A DNA stretch of 64,000 nucleotides from Boswellia sacra. Its lineage: Eukaryota > Streptophyta > Magnoliopsida > Sapindales > Burseraceae. Of this stretch, positions 31,501-43,675 are shown one piece after another. Position numbers and translations under genes: made by a program. Position 1 is the stretch's first letter, and each line of letters opens with the position of its first letter. Under the pieces are notes generated by a model. It was not told the DNA's origin. It ran no database searches and saw nothing but the letters and a program-made list of their open reading frames with translations. The stretch spans positions 417,855 to 481,854 of the forward strand of contig SNVD02010585.1 of the NCBI GenBank assembly GCA_013180625.2, read 5' to 3'.

Positions 31501-34500
31501 CAAAGATGTTGAATGAGGATGGAAGGGATACTGAAGCTGAGTCCACAGAGGGCACAGGAATTGGGGACACGGTAGAACTTTCAATCAATTCGGTGGTAGG
31601 ACTAACTTCACCTCATACTATGAAGATCAGAGGTAGGATTTCTAACCATGAGATAATTGTATTGATTGACTGTGGTGCAACCCATAATTTTATTTCGGTG
31701 GATTTGGTGAGGCAGCTGGGCATTCCTAGAGTGGATATCAGTAGCTATGGGGTATTGATGGGTGCCGGGATGGCAGTTAAAGGAGAAGGAATCTGTAAAG
31801 GGATTGTATTATCATTGCAGAATGTTGAAATTGTAGAAGATTTTTTGCCTTTGCAGTTAGGAAGCTCAGATGTGATCCTGGGGATGCAATGGTTAGCAAC
31901 TCTAGGAAATATACAGGTGAATTGGAAAGCTTTTACCATGATGTTTAGTATAGGAGGTGTAAAAGTTACATTGCAAGGAAACCCGTGCTTGAGTAAGTCA
32001 CTGGTTTCTCTTCAAACTTTGATGAAAGCTCTTAAAGGACAAGGAGAAGGGGTATTATTGGAGTTGGCATGGAAACTGAACCCCTCCAAAAGGCTATACC
32101 TGACCCAATTTCTGAGGTGTTACAGCAGTATAACCATGTTTTCCAATGGTCTGGAGAAATGCCACCCCATAGAACAAGAGACCATGCTATTACTCTGCAA
32201 CCTAACACCTCTCCTGTGAGTGTACGACCCTATAGATGCCCTCACATTCAAAAAAATGAAATTGAAAAATTGGTCAGAGAAATGTTAGCAGCAGGGATAA
32301 TTCAACCAAGCTGCAGTCCTTTTTCCAGCCCTGTCCTACTAGTTAAAAAAAAAATGGGAGTTGGAGATTCTGTGTTGATTACTGAGCTCTCAACAAAGTC
32401 ACTGTACCGGATAAATTTCCTATCCCTGCAATTAATGAAATGCTTGATGAATTGCATGGGGCACAACTGTTTTCCAAATTGGATTTGAAGTCTGGATATC
32501 ATCAGATTCGTATGAGACCAGAAGATGTTCCAAAAACGGCATTTCGGACACATGAGGGCCATTATGAGTTTTTAGTCATACCTTTTGGGCTGACTAATGC
32601 CCCTGCCACTTTTCAAGCTTTAATGAATGAAATTTTCAAGGAGTATCTACGGAAGTTTGTCTTAGTATTTTTTTATGATATTTTGGTATACAGTAAATCA
32701 ATGGAGGAGCACAAAGCACATTTGAGGAGTGTATTGGAGGTGTTGGCTGCAAACAAACTGTTTGCTAATGAAAAGAAGTGTATATTTGGCCAATGCAAAT
32801 TGGAGTACCTTGGCCACATTATTTCCAGTGATGGTATAGCAGCTGATAGGTCTAAGGTAGAAGCTATGTTACAATGGCTGAGTCAGAAATCACTCAAGGA
32901 ATTACGGGGATTTTTGGGGCTTACCGGGTATTATTGACACTTTGTTCAAGGATATGGAACCATAGCTAAACCTCTGACTGATAGGCTAAAAAAAGATTGT
33001 TTTTCATGGGATGAGGAGGCTGAAATAGCATTCTGCAAGCTTAAGCAAGCTATGACCACAGTTCCGGTCCTTGCATTACCTGATTTTTCACAGCCATTCA
33101 TTGTGGAGACAGATGTTTTAGGCCATGGATTGGGGGCTGTTTTGATGCAACAGCAATGTCTTATTGCTTATTACAGTCAAGTGTTACCACAAAGGGCTCA
33201 ATTCAAGTTTATCTATGAACGTAAGCTTATGGCTATAGTGTTTGCAGTGCAAAAGTAGAGGTACTATCTGTTGGGCAGAAAATTTATCATTAGGACAGAT
33301 CAAAAAAGTTTGAGGTTTCTACTGGATCAAAGAGTGGTGTGTATGGAGTACCAAAGATGGCTTACTAAGCTAATGGGATATGATTTTGAGATTGTCTATC
33401 ATCCAGGCCTTGAAAATAAAGCTGCTGATGCCTTATCTCGAAGAGAATCACCCCCCTCTATAATGGCTTTGACAGTGCCTCAAGTGCTTCAATTGGAAGA
33501 CCTTAAAACTCAAGTGGCTTTAGACCCAAAATTAACATAGATTGTGGCTGCCTTACAACAGAATCCGACTTCCAGGCCTGGTTATTCCTTAGTACAAGGT
33601 CATCTTCTCTTTAAAAATCGCTTGGTGCTGCCTAAGGGTTCTTCCCTAATTCCCTTGGTATTACATGAGTTCCATGACAGCTATATAGGAGGGCATTCGG
33701 GTTTTCTGAAAGCCTACAGGAGGATCACATCCAATTTATATTGGCAAGGCATGAAGAGAGACATTCAAACGTATACAGCCAACTGTTCTACATGCCAACA
33801 GAACAAGTATTTGGCATTGTCTCGAGCCGGGTTATTGCAGCCTCTTCCAATTCTGAACCAAGTTTGGGATGACTTGACAATGGATTTTGTGGAGGGTTTA
33901 CCTAAATCTGAGGGTGTAGACACTATTTTAGTGGTGGTAGACAGGTTGAGTAAGTATGGTCACTTTATTGGCTTAAAGCATCCATTCACTACACAATCGG
34001 TGGCTGTGATATTCTTCCGGGAAGTAGTACGTCTCCATGGCATTCCCAAGTCGATTGTTTCGGATTGAGACAAAATTTTTCTAAGTACATTCTGGGAAGA
34101 ACTATTTAGATTGCAAGGAACAAAGCTTAAACAGAGTACAGCATATTATCCATAAACGGATGGACAAACCGAAGTGGTCAATCGTTGTGTGGAAACTTAT
34201 TTGTGTTGTTTCGCTAATTCTAAGCTGTGGAAATGGGCTCATTGGCTGCCTTGGGCAGAATATTGGTACAACACCTCTTTTCATACAGCCACCAAGATGA
34301 CCCCTTTTCGCATCCTTTATGGTCGAGATCCTCCTCCTTTGTTACGTTATGAATCTAATGGAACAGTCATCTCTTCTATAAACCAGCATCTTCAAGAGCA
34401 AAATGTTATGCTGGATGAACTGAAAATGCAGCTTGATCGAGCCCAACAAAAGATGAAAGCTTCAGCGGATAAACACCGCCACGATGTGTAGTTTGAGGTC

Positions 34501-34943
34501 AGAGAAAAGGTGTATCTCAAGTTACGCCCATATAGACAGACATCTTTAGCCTCACATCGCAATGCTAAACTAGCTCCTCGGTTTTATGGACCTTATGAGG
34601 TAGTAGCTAAAGTGGGCAAGGTGGCATACAAGCTCAAACTTCCTGAGACAGCTTCTATTCACCCTGTGTTCCATGTCTCTCAACTTCACAGAGCGTCTGG
34701 CAATGCTACAGCAGCAACCCAACTTCCTCCACAATTGACCGCTGAGTTGGAATTCTTGTTGGAACCAGAAGTAGTTATAGGAGTGCGGCCTGGAAAGTTA
34801 GATGATTCTCATGCTTTGGAAGTCTTGGTCCGATGGAAAGACCTTTCGGATTTTGAAGCTACTTGGGAACCTTATGAGCTTATTAAGAATCAATTTCCAG
34901 ATTTTTACCTTGAGGACAAGGTGAATTTTGGGGCAGGGGGTAC
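31500..34943 (+). pseudogene. Reina-like pol: protease, RT, RNase H, integrase, chromodomain
   Basis: The protease motif reads IVLIDCGATHNFIS, where the family has DSG or DTG. RT follows with frameshifts near 32200 and 32370: [40 protein letters not shown] and then [13 protein letters not shown], in which the first Asp of the FDD catalytic pair is Tyr. RNase H shows FIVETDVLGHGLGAVLMQQ and IIRTDQKSLRFLLDQR. Integrase reads HDSYIGGHSGFLKAYRRI, CSTCQQNKY, DDLTMDFVEGLPKSEG, HGIPKSIVSD followed by a stop, and TDGQTEVVNRCVETYL. The C-terminal part ends in a chromodomain (LEVLVRWKDLSDFEATWEPY, 34818-34878). Stops at 33258, 33540, 34066, 34153 and 34488 also break it. Confidence 0.88.
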
Positions 34944-35254
34944 TGATAGACCACCCATTAGGTTCACTTACACTAGACGGGCCAAGAGAGGGAATTAGTT
35001 ATACTTTGGAAAATGAGAAATCAGGCAGTTACAAAAAAATAAGAAAGAGAAAATGAGTTTGTTAAAATTCTGTTACGGGGACACTAGAATAAAGGAGAAC
35101 TAAGGGGGGGAAGTGTAGGTATTATTTTGAGAATCAGTTTGTTTCTTTCTCTGGGAGAGAGCTAGGCCTCTCGAATGCCTAGCAAAACACTGTAAATGCT
35201 ATTTTCTCCTACTCAATACAAATTTCTACAGCTTAATTCTTAAGGATTCTATCA
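34944..35254 (+). repeat. 3' LTR of the Reina-like element
   Basis: It begins TGATAGACCACCC and ends GGATTCTATCA, followed by the AAATC duplication. Confidence 0.92.
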
Positions 35255-35691
35255 AAATCCACATCAGGTTTTTGTGTTTTTCTAGGCTCAAATTTGATTC
35301 AATGGAGCTCTAAGAAGCAAAAGACAGTTTCCAGGTCTTCTATCAAATCTGAGTACAGAGCTCTTGCTCAAGTTGCAACAGAAATGGCCTAGCTTAGGCA
35401 ATTGTTTCGTGAACTTGGCTTGACAATAACAGGTTGTCCTGTTATTTGGTGTGATAATCTTGGTGCTCAATCACTTGCATCAAATCTGGTTTTTCATTCG
35501 CGAGCAAAGCATATTGATATAGATGTACACTATATCAGAGAAAGACTTGCAGCTAAAGAAATTGAGATACGGTATGTTCCTACAACATATCAGACTGCTG
35601 ACATCTTCACTAAACCATTATCATTAAGTCAGTTTCAGATTCTCAATAACAAGCTCATTGCTCTTTCAAACCAGTATTGCTTGAGGGGGAG
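35255..35691 (+). pseudogene. Ale-like copia RNase H, C-terminal part
   Basis: It continues the copia polyprotein after the nested element: TSGFCVFLGSNLIQWSSKKQ, SRSSIKSEYRALAQVATEMA, a stop, LRQLFRELGLTITGCPVIWC, DNLGAQSLASNLVFHSRAKH, IDIDVHYIRERLAAKEIEIR and YQTADIFTKPLSLSQFQILN. This is the conserved end of copia Pol (RNase H Asp in CDN, ADIFTKPL signature). The open stretch ends at 35725, inside the LTR. One stop (TAG near 35391) breaks it. Confidence 0.9.
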
Positions 35692-35918
35692 TGATGATCA
35701 TGGTAGTCTACCTACATATTGGTAGTCTAACATATCAGCCAACAGTTGACAGCTCAGCTCATGTACTAATACAAATTCTGTTAGTTTGTTCCTTGATTCT
35801 AGGACAGTTATTGTGACTCTAAGAGCTTCATTTTCCATGTGATTTCATTGTATATAAACACTTGTTCACTCTTTGTAAAGAAATGTGAAATCATCTCTCA
35901 TTTTTAATCTGTCTATCA
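35692..35918 (+). repeat. 3' LTR of the Ale-like element
   Basis: It starts TGATGATCATGGTAGTC directly after TTGAGGGGGAG and ends CTGTCTATCA. Confidence 0.8.
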
Positions 35919-37480
35919 ATATTTATAATTTCTTTTAGAAAAATGGCAAATTTAACACTGTTGTTGTGATCCTTTTTAAATTTTATCTAATACTAGTGTG
36001 ATCCTCAAGATCAATTATTTTCTGTACCTGATGCTGTCGTGTTGATTATTTTGGAAGCCAGAGCATTAAATGCATTGTTTGCTGGGTGGTTCTGCTGGTT
36101 GAAGGTTGAGGCTACTGGATTTCTGGAACGTGCTGATACTTATTGTTAAATAAGTTGGTTTAAAAGTTAGTTGACATCTCTGCAGATGGTAGCTCAAATT
36201 GGAAAGGAATTGTGTGAAGCTTAACATCTTGTCATTGTGGTTATTAAGGCAGTTACTTGAGAACTTTGATCTTTTATATAAGATAAGTTAGAGAGAAAAG
36301 TTATGAGAGGGTTAGTCTTAGTTGTAACTGGGGAGTGGGAGGATTTCTTATCGTGAAGCCCTGTATTCTCTACGTTAGATAGAGCTTCTGTTCTTGAGTT
36401 AGATAAAAGCTTTTGATGGGTTAGTTGGTAGTGAATTTTCTTTTGGGAGCTCGTCATGTGGATGTAATATCTATCTTTAAGATTTCCTGCTCTAATTCTT
36501 TCTTTTAATCACTTGTTTTAATTCTTGAGGGTGAGATATGGCCAATTAGTGGTTGCATTAAAAGTTTGTCATTAACAAACAAAGACAAAAGGCAAGGGTC
36601 AATTAGCGATTAACCATCTCTCATGCAGGTTCCGTCAGGTCTTTAAGACGAGCAGGGAAAGTCAATGAACAAAGGCCCTCCTGTTGTGTCCCACGCGCAC
36701 TCGAAGAAATTCCAAGATGATTTCTACTTGTTCCTTGGATCAATCAAGGACCAAAGAACTTATTATTGGCAGTCGAATGGTGCTGATCATGTTGATGGGG
36801 GCAATTTATTCTCTTGGGTAGTATATGTTATTAAAAAATATTATTAATTCATCAAATGACACATGCTCAATCAATATTATAAACAAATATATTAAATAAA
36901 CAAATAACAAAATAAATAACAAACGTAACAATTATAAAAGCAAGTTAGAAAAATCTGGCCTGTGCTATGAGAGGCACACGTAAAGCGTTGTCCTAAAGCC
37001 AAAGAGTCCTCCCCTTCATACGGGTAAAAGATGGTCCTCAAGGGCTCCAAGATACAACCCAATAGCTCTCAGCCACTCTCCTCGATGAGTACGATCACCG
37101 GAAGTATATGAACCAGTCTTTCAAGTCGTAGTTGCAAAATTGTAGAATTTTGGAATTGAAAATGGGGAAGTGATGGCTTTATAATTAGTCTCTAGAAATT
37201 GAACGTAAAGACCTCCTTATATAATAGTGTCATAGACATTATAATCTATATGGTTAATAGTGTAACTCCTATAACATAATGTGCATATAAATTATATAAC
37301 CTACAAATAAAATCAAATTTTATAACTCATGCAATGAATTTTGTAACTCATGCACAATTAGGTTTTATAACTCATAAAATTGAAAACCTTTTTTTATTCC
37401 AACAGTATAAACAGGTGAACTAAAAATAATAAGAATAACATTTTTTTAAAATAAAAATAAACTAAAATAAAATGAACTTG
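35919..37480. other. Intergenic DNA without a recognisable gene
   Basis: 35919-36240 could be the distal remnant of the first resistance gene (3' end or UTR) but I see no leucine-rich repeats. The 60-codon frame at 36665 has no recognisable content. 36880-37400 has an LTR-like look (GC-rich head, AT-rich tail) without a partner. I support no gene here. Confidence 0.5.
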
Positions 37481-37504
37481 CCTCCGCCGGCCCGCGCCAG
37501 CCAA

Positions 37505-37885
37505 GAGCGAAGGCTTAACAACTTTTTTCACTTTGATTCTTTATTATTGCAATTTATCCCCTTGATTCGAATTGAATCGTTAATTTAAGTGATGTTACAC
37601 CCTCTAAAAATGTTAGAAGGATGATAGAGAATAAAATTTGTCCCATATGACTGAAATACCTTTAAAATTCAACCATTTTGACCATTAAAATGATAAAAAT
37701 AATATATTCAGATGAAATAAAAAATAATTTTTACCCAATTACAATGCAATCTATCTTTCATTTTACTTTATAGAGTTTATAGAGTTTGAGTTATTGCAAG
37801 AAATTGAAATTAAGGGGGTAAATGTAATAATGAAAAACTAAGGGTGAAAGGTATGAACCTTACCTCAGGGGGTAAACTTCACTAA
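37505..37885. repeat. MITE-like inverted repeat
   Basis: TTTTTCACTTTGATTCTTTA with TTATCCCCTT (about 37525-37563) matches the complement of about 37815-37860 (AAGGGGGTAAATGTAATAAT then GAAAAACTAAGGGTGAAAGG) with several mismatches. No target duplication was resolved and no coding is present. Confidence 0.4.
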
Positions 37886-38269
37886 CCCGGGATTTCCCCT
37901 GCTTGTGGCTCAATGGTGATGCGTAGATGCGGTGTGGAGTCCATTGCCCCTTCTTAAGTACAAACCCTTCTCGATAAAATCTCTTTAGGCCATTGGCTTA
38001 CTTCACTTCTCAGTACATTGAAGTTGATTCTCTAAATCTACTCTTCTGCACTTTACATGATGATGATGTTCATTATATTATTTGTTGATATCATCTAAAG
38101 AATTTGCTTCATCAATTGAAAATTGTTCACTTGATTTTATTTTATTTTTTTATTGCCGAGTGAGAAAGCACATAAGGGCTAGTATTTTAATTATTGTAAT
38201 AATCATCGCAACCTAATATAGACGAAAATATAAAATGACCTACAATCTTTCAAAAATATTATTGAGCAT

Positions 38270-39590
38270 CATGTTAGGAGCAATTTGTTTTCTTCCACTT
38301 AGCACTTAACACTTAAAAAATTTAGATTTAAATCTTAAAATTTTCGTTTGTTTTTCCATTTAACACTTATTTTAAGTGGTAAATCACTTAATTGAAAAAA
38401 TGAAAATTTATCACTTTTTCTAATCACTATTGTCTAAATGAGTTGTTAAAAATTTTATGTCATAAGTATACCTACATATTAAAATAATATAAATTTCATC
38501 AAATTGTTTAATCATTATTGTCTAAATGAGGTGTTAAAAATTTTATTCCATAAATATCAATGCATGTTAAAATAGTATAAATTTTATCAAATTTTTATTT
38601 ATAAATATTATTTTAATTTATTAAAAAGTATAATTTTAGTATATTTGTGATTGTTTTAGTATTTATTATCAAATTGTTATATTATTTATTACTATATTTA
38701 TAATTACCATATTAAAATATGATAAATATTTTTTATAATTGGTAAACTTTCATTTATTTCTATTAATATTTCAAATTAATTAGTTAACAATATGTTAAAT
38801 AATAACTATTGACAAATTTGTTATCATTATAAATAGTGATTTTAAAATAGACAATATATTTGATAGAATTTTATTATGTATTATAGAGACAGTTTTATTA
38901 AAACTTTAAAAGTTATTTACTAGATTACTAAGGACATTTTATTTTATTTAATAGTGTAAAATTAAAGTAAAAAATTAATATTTAATATTGTCAGTTAAAA
39001 GATCGTATTAGTTTTTTTTTCTTTTTAAGTTTATGAAATGAAAAATACTTTAATTAATATAATTATTCTTTTATGATTCAAAATATGATCCTCAAAATAT
39101 AATGGATAAAATACTACTCTTACAATTTTTTTGTACAAATTGATATGGCTTAAACTTGATCTAATTAGAGGATTGAATTTTAAAAATTGATAATATTGAC
39201 GATATAGTAGTTATACAATAATATCATATGAGTTTATATAATATGATATTAACTATTTAAACGAAAATGAATTTTTATTTAATTTGAGTTAATAATTATT
39301 TTTTAAAGGTTGTAAGAAATATAATATTAATTATTTAAATAAAAAAATTTTTGATTTAATTTTATTAACTATTTAATTTTTAAATGATTGTATAAATATA
39401 AATATAAACATTTTATATTTTAACAAGGATAAAAAGTCACATTAAAGGTAAAATATTCTCTTACCACTTTTTTTAAGTGGTATATTGAAAAACAAATAAA
39501 TATCCTATTAAGTGGTGTAAATTAAATTATAAAAAGTGTTTAGATCTAAAAATTGTTAAGTGATTGAAACAAACACTACCTAAAGTGGTG
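38270..39590. mobile_element. MITE-like or small non-autonomous DNA transposon A
   Basis: The left end TTAGGAGCAATTTGTTTTCT with TTCCACTTAGC matches the complement of the right end near 39555-39583 (GTGATTGAAACAAACACTAC then CTAA). A further inner match includes TTTGTTTTTCC...AAGTGG. The interior is very AT-rich with no gene. An ~89-bp direct duplication lies at 38419-38600. The superfamily is undecided. Confidence 0.45.
38419..38600 (+). repeat. ~89-bp tandem duplication
   Basis: The block ATTGTCTAAATGAGNTGTTA followed by AAAATTTTAT and AAATTT(C/T)ATCAAATT occurs at about 38419 and 38508. Confidence 0.7.
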
Positions 39591-40425
39591 TTTATTTCAA
39601 TCACTTAACACTTTTCAGATCTAAAAACTTAATAGAGCTTAATTTAATACACTTAATAAGTTGTTTGTTTGCACTTTTAGATATCACTTAAAAAAAATAG
39701 TAAGTAAATATTTAACTTCAATGTGACTTTTTTACCCTTTTAATAGAAAACATAAAATAATTTAAATTATATTTGTTACAATTATTTAAAAATTTGATAG
39801 TCAATAAAATTAAACAAAATTATCAATAGCTATATATTTAATATTTATTAATTATATTTTTAAATTATTAAATTTAGTGTAAATTTCTAATTAATTTTAT
39901 TTTATTTAAATTTATTCTTTTTCAATCATTAACCAAACTTTTTCTTAAATTAGTTATTTTAACTAAAATTATCGTTTCTTATTTATTTGTTTCTTCATCA
40001 ATTTTAAATAATTTTTGTCTCTGATTAGAATTTAAAAAATATTTTCCTCTCTCCAACAAAACCACCCCCACGCCTGCCCCGCCTCCCCCTTTCCTGTTAA
40101 ATTATCTTTCCTCTCTCTTCACCTTTTCTTCTCTCTCTCTGGTTGCTTTCCTTGACGAGAGTGGGCATACGAGAAGTTTTCGCGAGTGGGGTTAGGAGCA
40201 GTAAAAGTTGTTGATATAATTTTGATTATAAAAGGGTAATTTAGTTATTTCTCAATTTTCAGACATTAGGAGAGAAAAAAGTGATAAAATTTCACTTTTT
40301 GTATTAAAATAATTTCATCTGAAAATAAGTAATTAGATTGTAAAACAAACAACGTAAATTGTTTGAGCCTCTTAAATCTGAATAGATTCAGATATAAGTG
40401 GATAAAATAAACAGGTCCTTAGTAT
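39584..40425. mobile_element. MITE-like element B, abutting A
   Basis: Its left end CTAAAGTGGTGTTTATTTCA with ATCACTTA matches the complement of its right end near 40395-40424 (TAAGTGGATAAAATAAACAG then GTCCTTA). Element B starts where A ends and both share a GTTT(A/G)TTTCAATCACTTA-like terminus, so they are probably two copies of one family inserted side by side. A pyrimidine-rich stretch sits at 40085-40150. No coding is seen. Confidence 0.45.
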
Positions 40426-40465
40426 TCATTCAATCAAATTGTTAAAAGCAAGAGTATCGCTTTCC

Positions 40466-40560
40466 TTGTTTTTTTTTTTTTTTCTCTTTCCTCCCTCTTA
40501 TCTTTCTTTTTATCTTTCTCTCTTTTTCTATTTCTTTCTTTCTCTTCGTTCATCCTTTTT
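40466..40560 (+). repeat. Polypyrimidine (T/C) tract
   Basis: About 95 bp of almost only T and C, starting with a 16-base T-run and running into TCTTTC repeats. Confidence 0.8.
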
Positions 40561-42100
40561 ACTTTTTCTTGGTTTTAATAAATATTTTACTAATCAATTA
40601 TGTATGTAGAGAAAATCAGAAGTTAGTATTTTCACATGTTATGGTAGATAGCAATAATTTTAATTAATAATATATACCTTTTTATGCTTCTCCCAATATA
40701 TATTATAAAATTCTTCAAATTTTATATAAAATTAGAAAAAAATTGTGTGACTACCTAAGAATTGCATAGTTATCTTTTTAATGAATAATACTATATATTA
40801 TAAAATTCTTCAAATTTTATATAACGAATTAATTAATTAGTTATATTAATGTAAGTCATATATTTTTAAATATGTAATAATTAAGGCTGGTATAGTTTTG
40901 TCATATGTTATCTTATGTTATAGATTATGCTGTATACATGAGTTTTATCATGAAATAATTTTATCTAGTTATTGAGAAAAAGGATTAATATATAGGTGGG
41001 AAAGTAACATATAAATTTTAATATGATATTTTAGATAATTAAAATTCAGATTCAACGTTTGGATATTTTTATAAGAACGCCCATTAATTTGTATAAAATT
41101 GTCTTGCAATAAGCATTAAATGAAAAAATAAGTAAACCTTAAATATTTTAATCGCTTAAATTAATTAACATATAATGAAAATTAAGTTAAGATTAAAAAA
41201 AAGACCTCCTTATTTAAAATATAAAATAAAAAATACCAAGAATTTGATGCCACAACTAATCCTCGGAAAAGACTAGTGCAACCAGAATCTACTGTCACGA
41301 TCTTCCGCTTACCTCATCCTCATGGGGAAAGGCCATTATGAAGAATGAATCTAGGACTTCTTTGTTGACCTTACCAACTCCCTCTTGGATCACCCTTGTT
41401 ATTTGAACCAACCTGTTGTGGGTTGATAGTTAAAATATGCTATACTATATTTTCACTTCACTTATGGTAATGCTAATAATTTTAATTAACATAGAATATT
41501 CTATTATGCTTCAGTCTAACTTCTAAACCTTATTGATTGAGTAGCGAGTTGCCCGTCGAGGAATGATGGATCCACGGTTTAGGTTTTTTTTTTTAATATA
41601 TATTTCAATTTGTCACTTAAAGTTCATTTCAGCTATTAGATTAGCGGGAACATGGCTAAAGATATCCCCGACAGAATCTCCCATTTTTACATGTCTGTTG
41701 CCCCACTCCTCGTCTTTTAAATCAAATAGGATCGAGGCAGCAGTACTTTAAACCAATGAAAAGAAATGATATGCACAGCCATTTAGAGACATTGACTGCT
41801 AGCTATTTATTGCCATTATTTTTCAAAGTTAGTGGCAGGCGATGTAATAGCTTTAGCTTTAGATGTCAATCTTTCCATTATTAATTAACTAGTTTTATTA
41901 AGCACATAGCATGATCAACTGATGGCAGAAATAAGCATGATAAGCTGTGCTCCCTGAACTTCGGCCAACTTTTTATTCTTTTCGTAACTTACTTTTGATC
42001 ATAAATATAAAATACAAATAATTCTTTCACAACATAATGAAGCAAATAACGAAGCTCTAAATTTTGTTCTCATTTTCATTTGTGCACCAAAGCATTAAGA
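40561..42100. other. AT-rich intergenic DNA upstream of the second NBS-LRR remnant
   Basis: I see no gene. The 62-codon frame at 41563 contains a T-run-coded Phe stretch and no domain. The last ~50 bases before 42100 form a leader-like segment resembling the one before the first NBS-LRR remnant (shared AAGATCTCAATTTCTTCTCT words). Confidence 0.5.
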
Positions 42101-42141
42101 TCTCAATTTCTTCTCTTAATCAACTGCAACTGTGAGAATTA

Positions 42142-42549
42142 GTGGCTGAACGAATTATTTCTTCCCTCCGAGAAATGCTAACTTCCAGCACTATTGAAAA
42201 TATTCAAGAAGAAAGAAAGCTAGTTGTGGTTGACGACAATGAAGTAGGAAGACTTAAGAGACATCTTCGACATATCCAAGCTCTGCTCCTTGATGTAGAG
42301 GATAAACCGGTGGAGGAGAGTGCTGTGGAACTTTGGTTAGATCAGCTCAAGGACATATCCTACGACATAGAAGATGTGTTGGATAGGTGGAATATTGCAA
42401 TGATGGAACTGGGAATGGAGTAAGGTCGGGATGAAGATGATGTTGATCCTCAGAAGAAGAAGGTAAGTCACTACATTGCTCCCTTTGTTACTAAATATTG
42501 CCATGATATGAAAAACTGGTTAGGTGTTGAAGATGCTAGTTTACGTCAC
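42142..42549 (+). pseudogene. CC-NBS-LRR resistance gene, coiled-coil part (pseudogene 2)
   Basis: This is a paralogue of the gene at 17579. It reads AERIISSLREMLTSSTIENI, EVGRLKRHLRHIQALLLDVE, EESAVELWLDQLKDISYDIE and DVLDRWNIAMMELGME, ending at a TAA (42421). The thread continues DEDDVDPQKKK and HDMKNWLGVEDASLRH up to 42549. The start codon, ATGGCT in the paralogue, is GTGGCT here (42142). The leader before it is similar in both copies. A TRIM and a copia element interrupt it after TTACGTCAC; the coding thread resumes in the same frame at 48252. This copy lacks an ATG and has an early stop, so it is not functional. Confidence 0.88.
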
Positions 42550-43100
42550 TGTTGTAGATGTGGAGTCTCCATTTGGATAATCCTCATTGGGAGTCTCACA
42601 TTGATTGGTTAAGGGAAGGTCATGGGGCTTATATATGGGAAGAGTTCCTCCACCTAATAGACTAGTCTTTTGGGCTGGATATTTGCTCCATATATGGTGG
42701 CCCATTTGTTGAAAAATTGTTGTTGTGCACAACGGAAGTGATCCGTAACAAGTGGTATCAGAGCCAACCCAAGATAGCAATGTGTGGACTCGTTTGGTTC
42801 AGACAAGGAGCAGGGGCCTTGTCTTTGTGGAGGATTATCATTAATGGTTAAGACAAGGATGGTGCCGCCACCTGCCGGAGCCTTGTCTGAGGAGGGGGAT
42901 TGTTATAGATGTGGAGTCCCCATTTGGATATCCTCATTGGTAGTCCCACATTGATTGGTTAAGGGAAGGTCATCGGGCTTATCTATGGGAGGAGTTCCTC
43001 CACCTAATAGACTAGTCTTTTGGGCTGGATACTTGCTCCATATATGGTGGCCCATTTGTTGAAAAATTGTTGTTGTGCGTAGCGGAAGTGATCCGTAACA
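42550..43100 (+). mobile_element. TRIM (terminal-repeat retrotransposon in miniature)
   Basis: It is only ~551 bp. The 5' LTR is 42550-42751 (TGTTGTAGATGTGG...GATCCGTAACA). The primer site TGGTATCAGAGCC follows at 42754, with a ~145-bp non-coding interior, a polypurine tract GAGGAGGGGGA and the 3' LTR 42901-43100 (TGTTATAGATGTGG...GATCCGTAACA). GTCAC lies immediately left (42545-42549) and GTCAT lies one base past the right end (43102-43106), a probable target duplication with one change. It has no coding and must be moved by proteins of other elements. Confidence 0.9.
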
Positions 43101-43106
43101 AGTCAT

Positions 43107-43675
43107 TATTATGCACAGCGGAAGTGATAACCAACAGAACAACGAAATACACAACCACAAACTATGCTAGATAATTGAATATAATAGTAACTAAAGAGAC
43201 AACCAATCAACCACAATGCAGAAATAGAAAGAACACCAAGATTTAATGAGGTTCGGTTATAAATACCTACGTCCTTGGGCGCCGTTGGAGAAACTTTCTA
43301 CTATCTTCAAAGAGAATTACAAACTTTTGGGTCACAATACAAATACCACAACTATTGGGCCAAATTGTAATTATCCAAATAGTTAGGTCAAACTGTAATT
43401 ACCCAAACAATTGGGCAATACTACAAATACCCAAAACTAAGGGGGAAAAAGAAATATTATAAACTTTAAGGTCCTTAAAAAATACCCTTAAACTATGAGG
43501 TCTTATATGTGAGACCTTACAAATAGAGGGGGTGGAAGAGAATTTCCAATGAGATACTTAAACAACTCTCACATGTCTTTATTTATAAGCTCACATGAGA
43601 CTCAAGCTTTGCTACTTAACCAATGTGGGATCTCTCCCACTTGCATATGAGCCACAAACTCAACAAATCTCCACC
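43107..43675 (-). repeat. 3' LTR of the Tork-type element
   Basis: It runs from TATTATGCACAGCGGAAGTG to CACAAACTCAACA (plus-strand reading) and matches 47687-48246 with scattered differences and small indels. Confidence 0.88.

Larger units (their letters stand above)
30059..35254 (+). mobile_element. Reina-like Ty3/gypsy chromovirus nested in the copia RNase H
   Basis: The 5196-bp element has 311-bp LTRs (30059-30369 and 34944-35254, about 11 differences by eye) and a perfect 5-bp target duplication AAATC (30054-30058 and 35255-35259). The primer site TGGTATCAGAGCAC starts at 30373; a purine-rich tract GGGGCAGGGGG precedes the 3' LTR. Small LTRs, ~5 kb size and an integrase chromodomain fit the Reina lineage. 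The copia RNase H resumes exactly after the duplication. Confidence 0.93.
25806..35918 (+). mobile_element. Ale-like Ty1/copia retrotransposon, split by a nested gypsy element
   Basis: Short LTRs (about 25806-26029 and 35692-35918) enclose a copia order: gag, protease, integrase, RT, RNase H. A primer site TAGTATCAGAGC follows the 5' LTR and a polypurine tract TTGAGGGGGAG precedes the 3' LTR. Without the nested element it is ~4.9 kb, normal for Ale. I found no convincing target duplication. It inserted in the LRR part of the first resistance pseudogene. Many stops show it is old. Confidence 0.85.

Noticed and set aside
25801..35923. 5-bp target duplication of the Ale-like copia
   Set aside because: The flanks TTTAA and ATATT do not match; the 5' LTR start may be mis-set by a few bases or mutated.
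36665..36847. 60-codon frame as a host gene exon
   Set aside because: There is no recognisable domain, no clear splice context and no partner exons.
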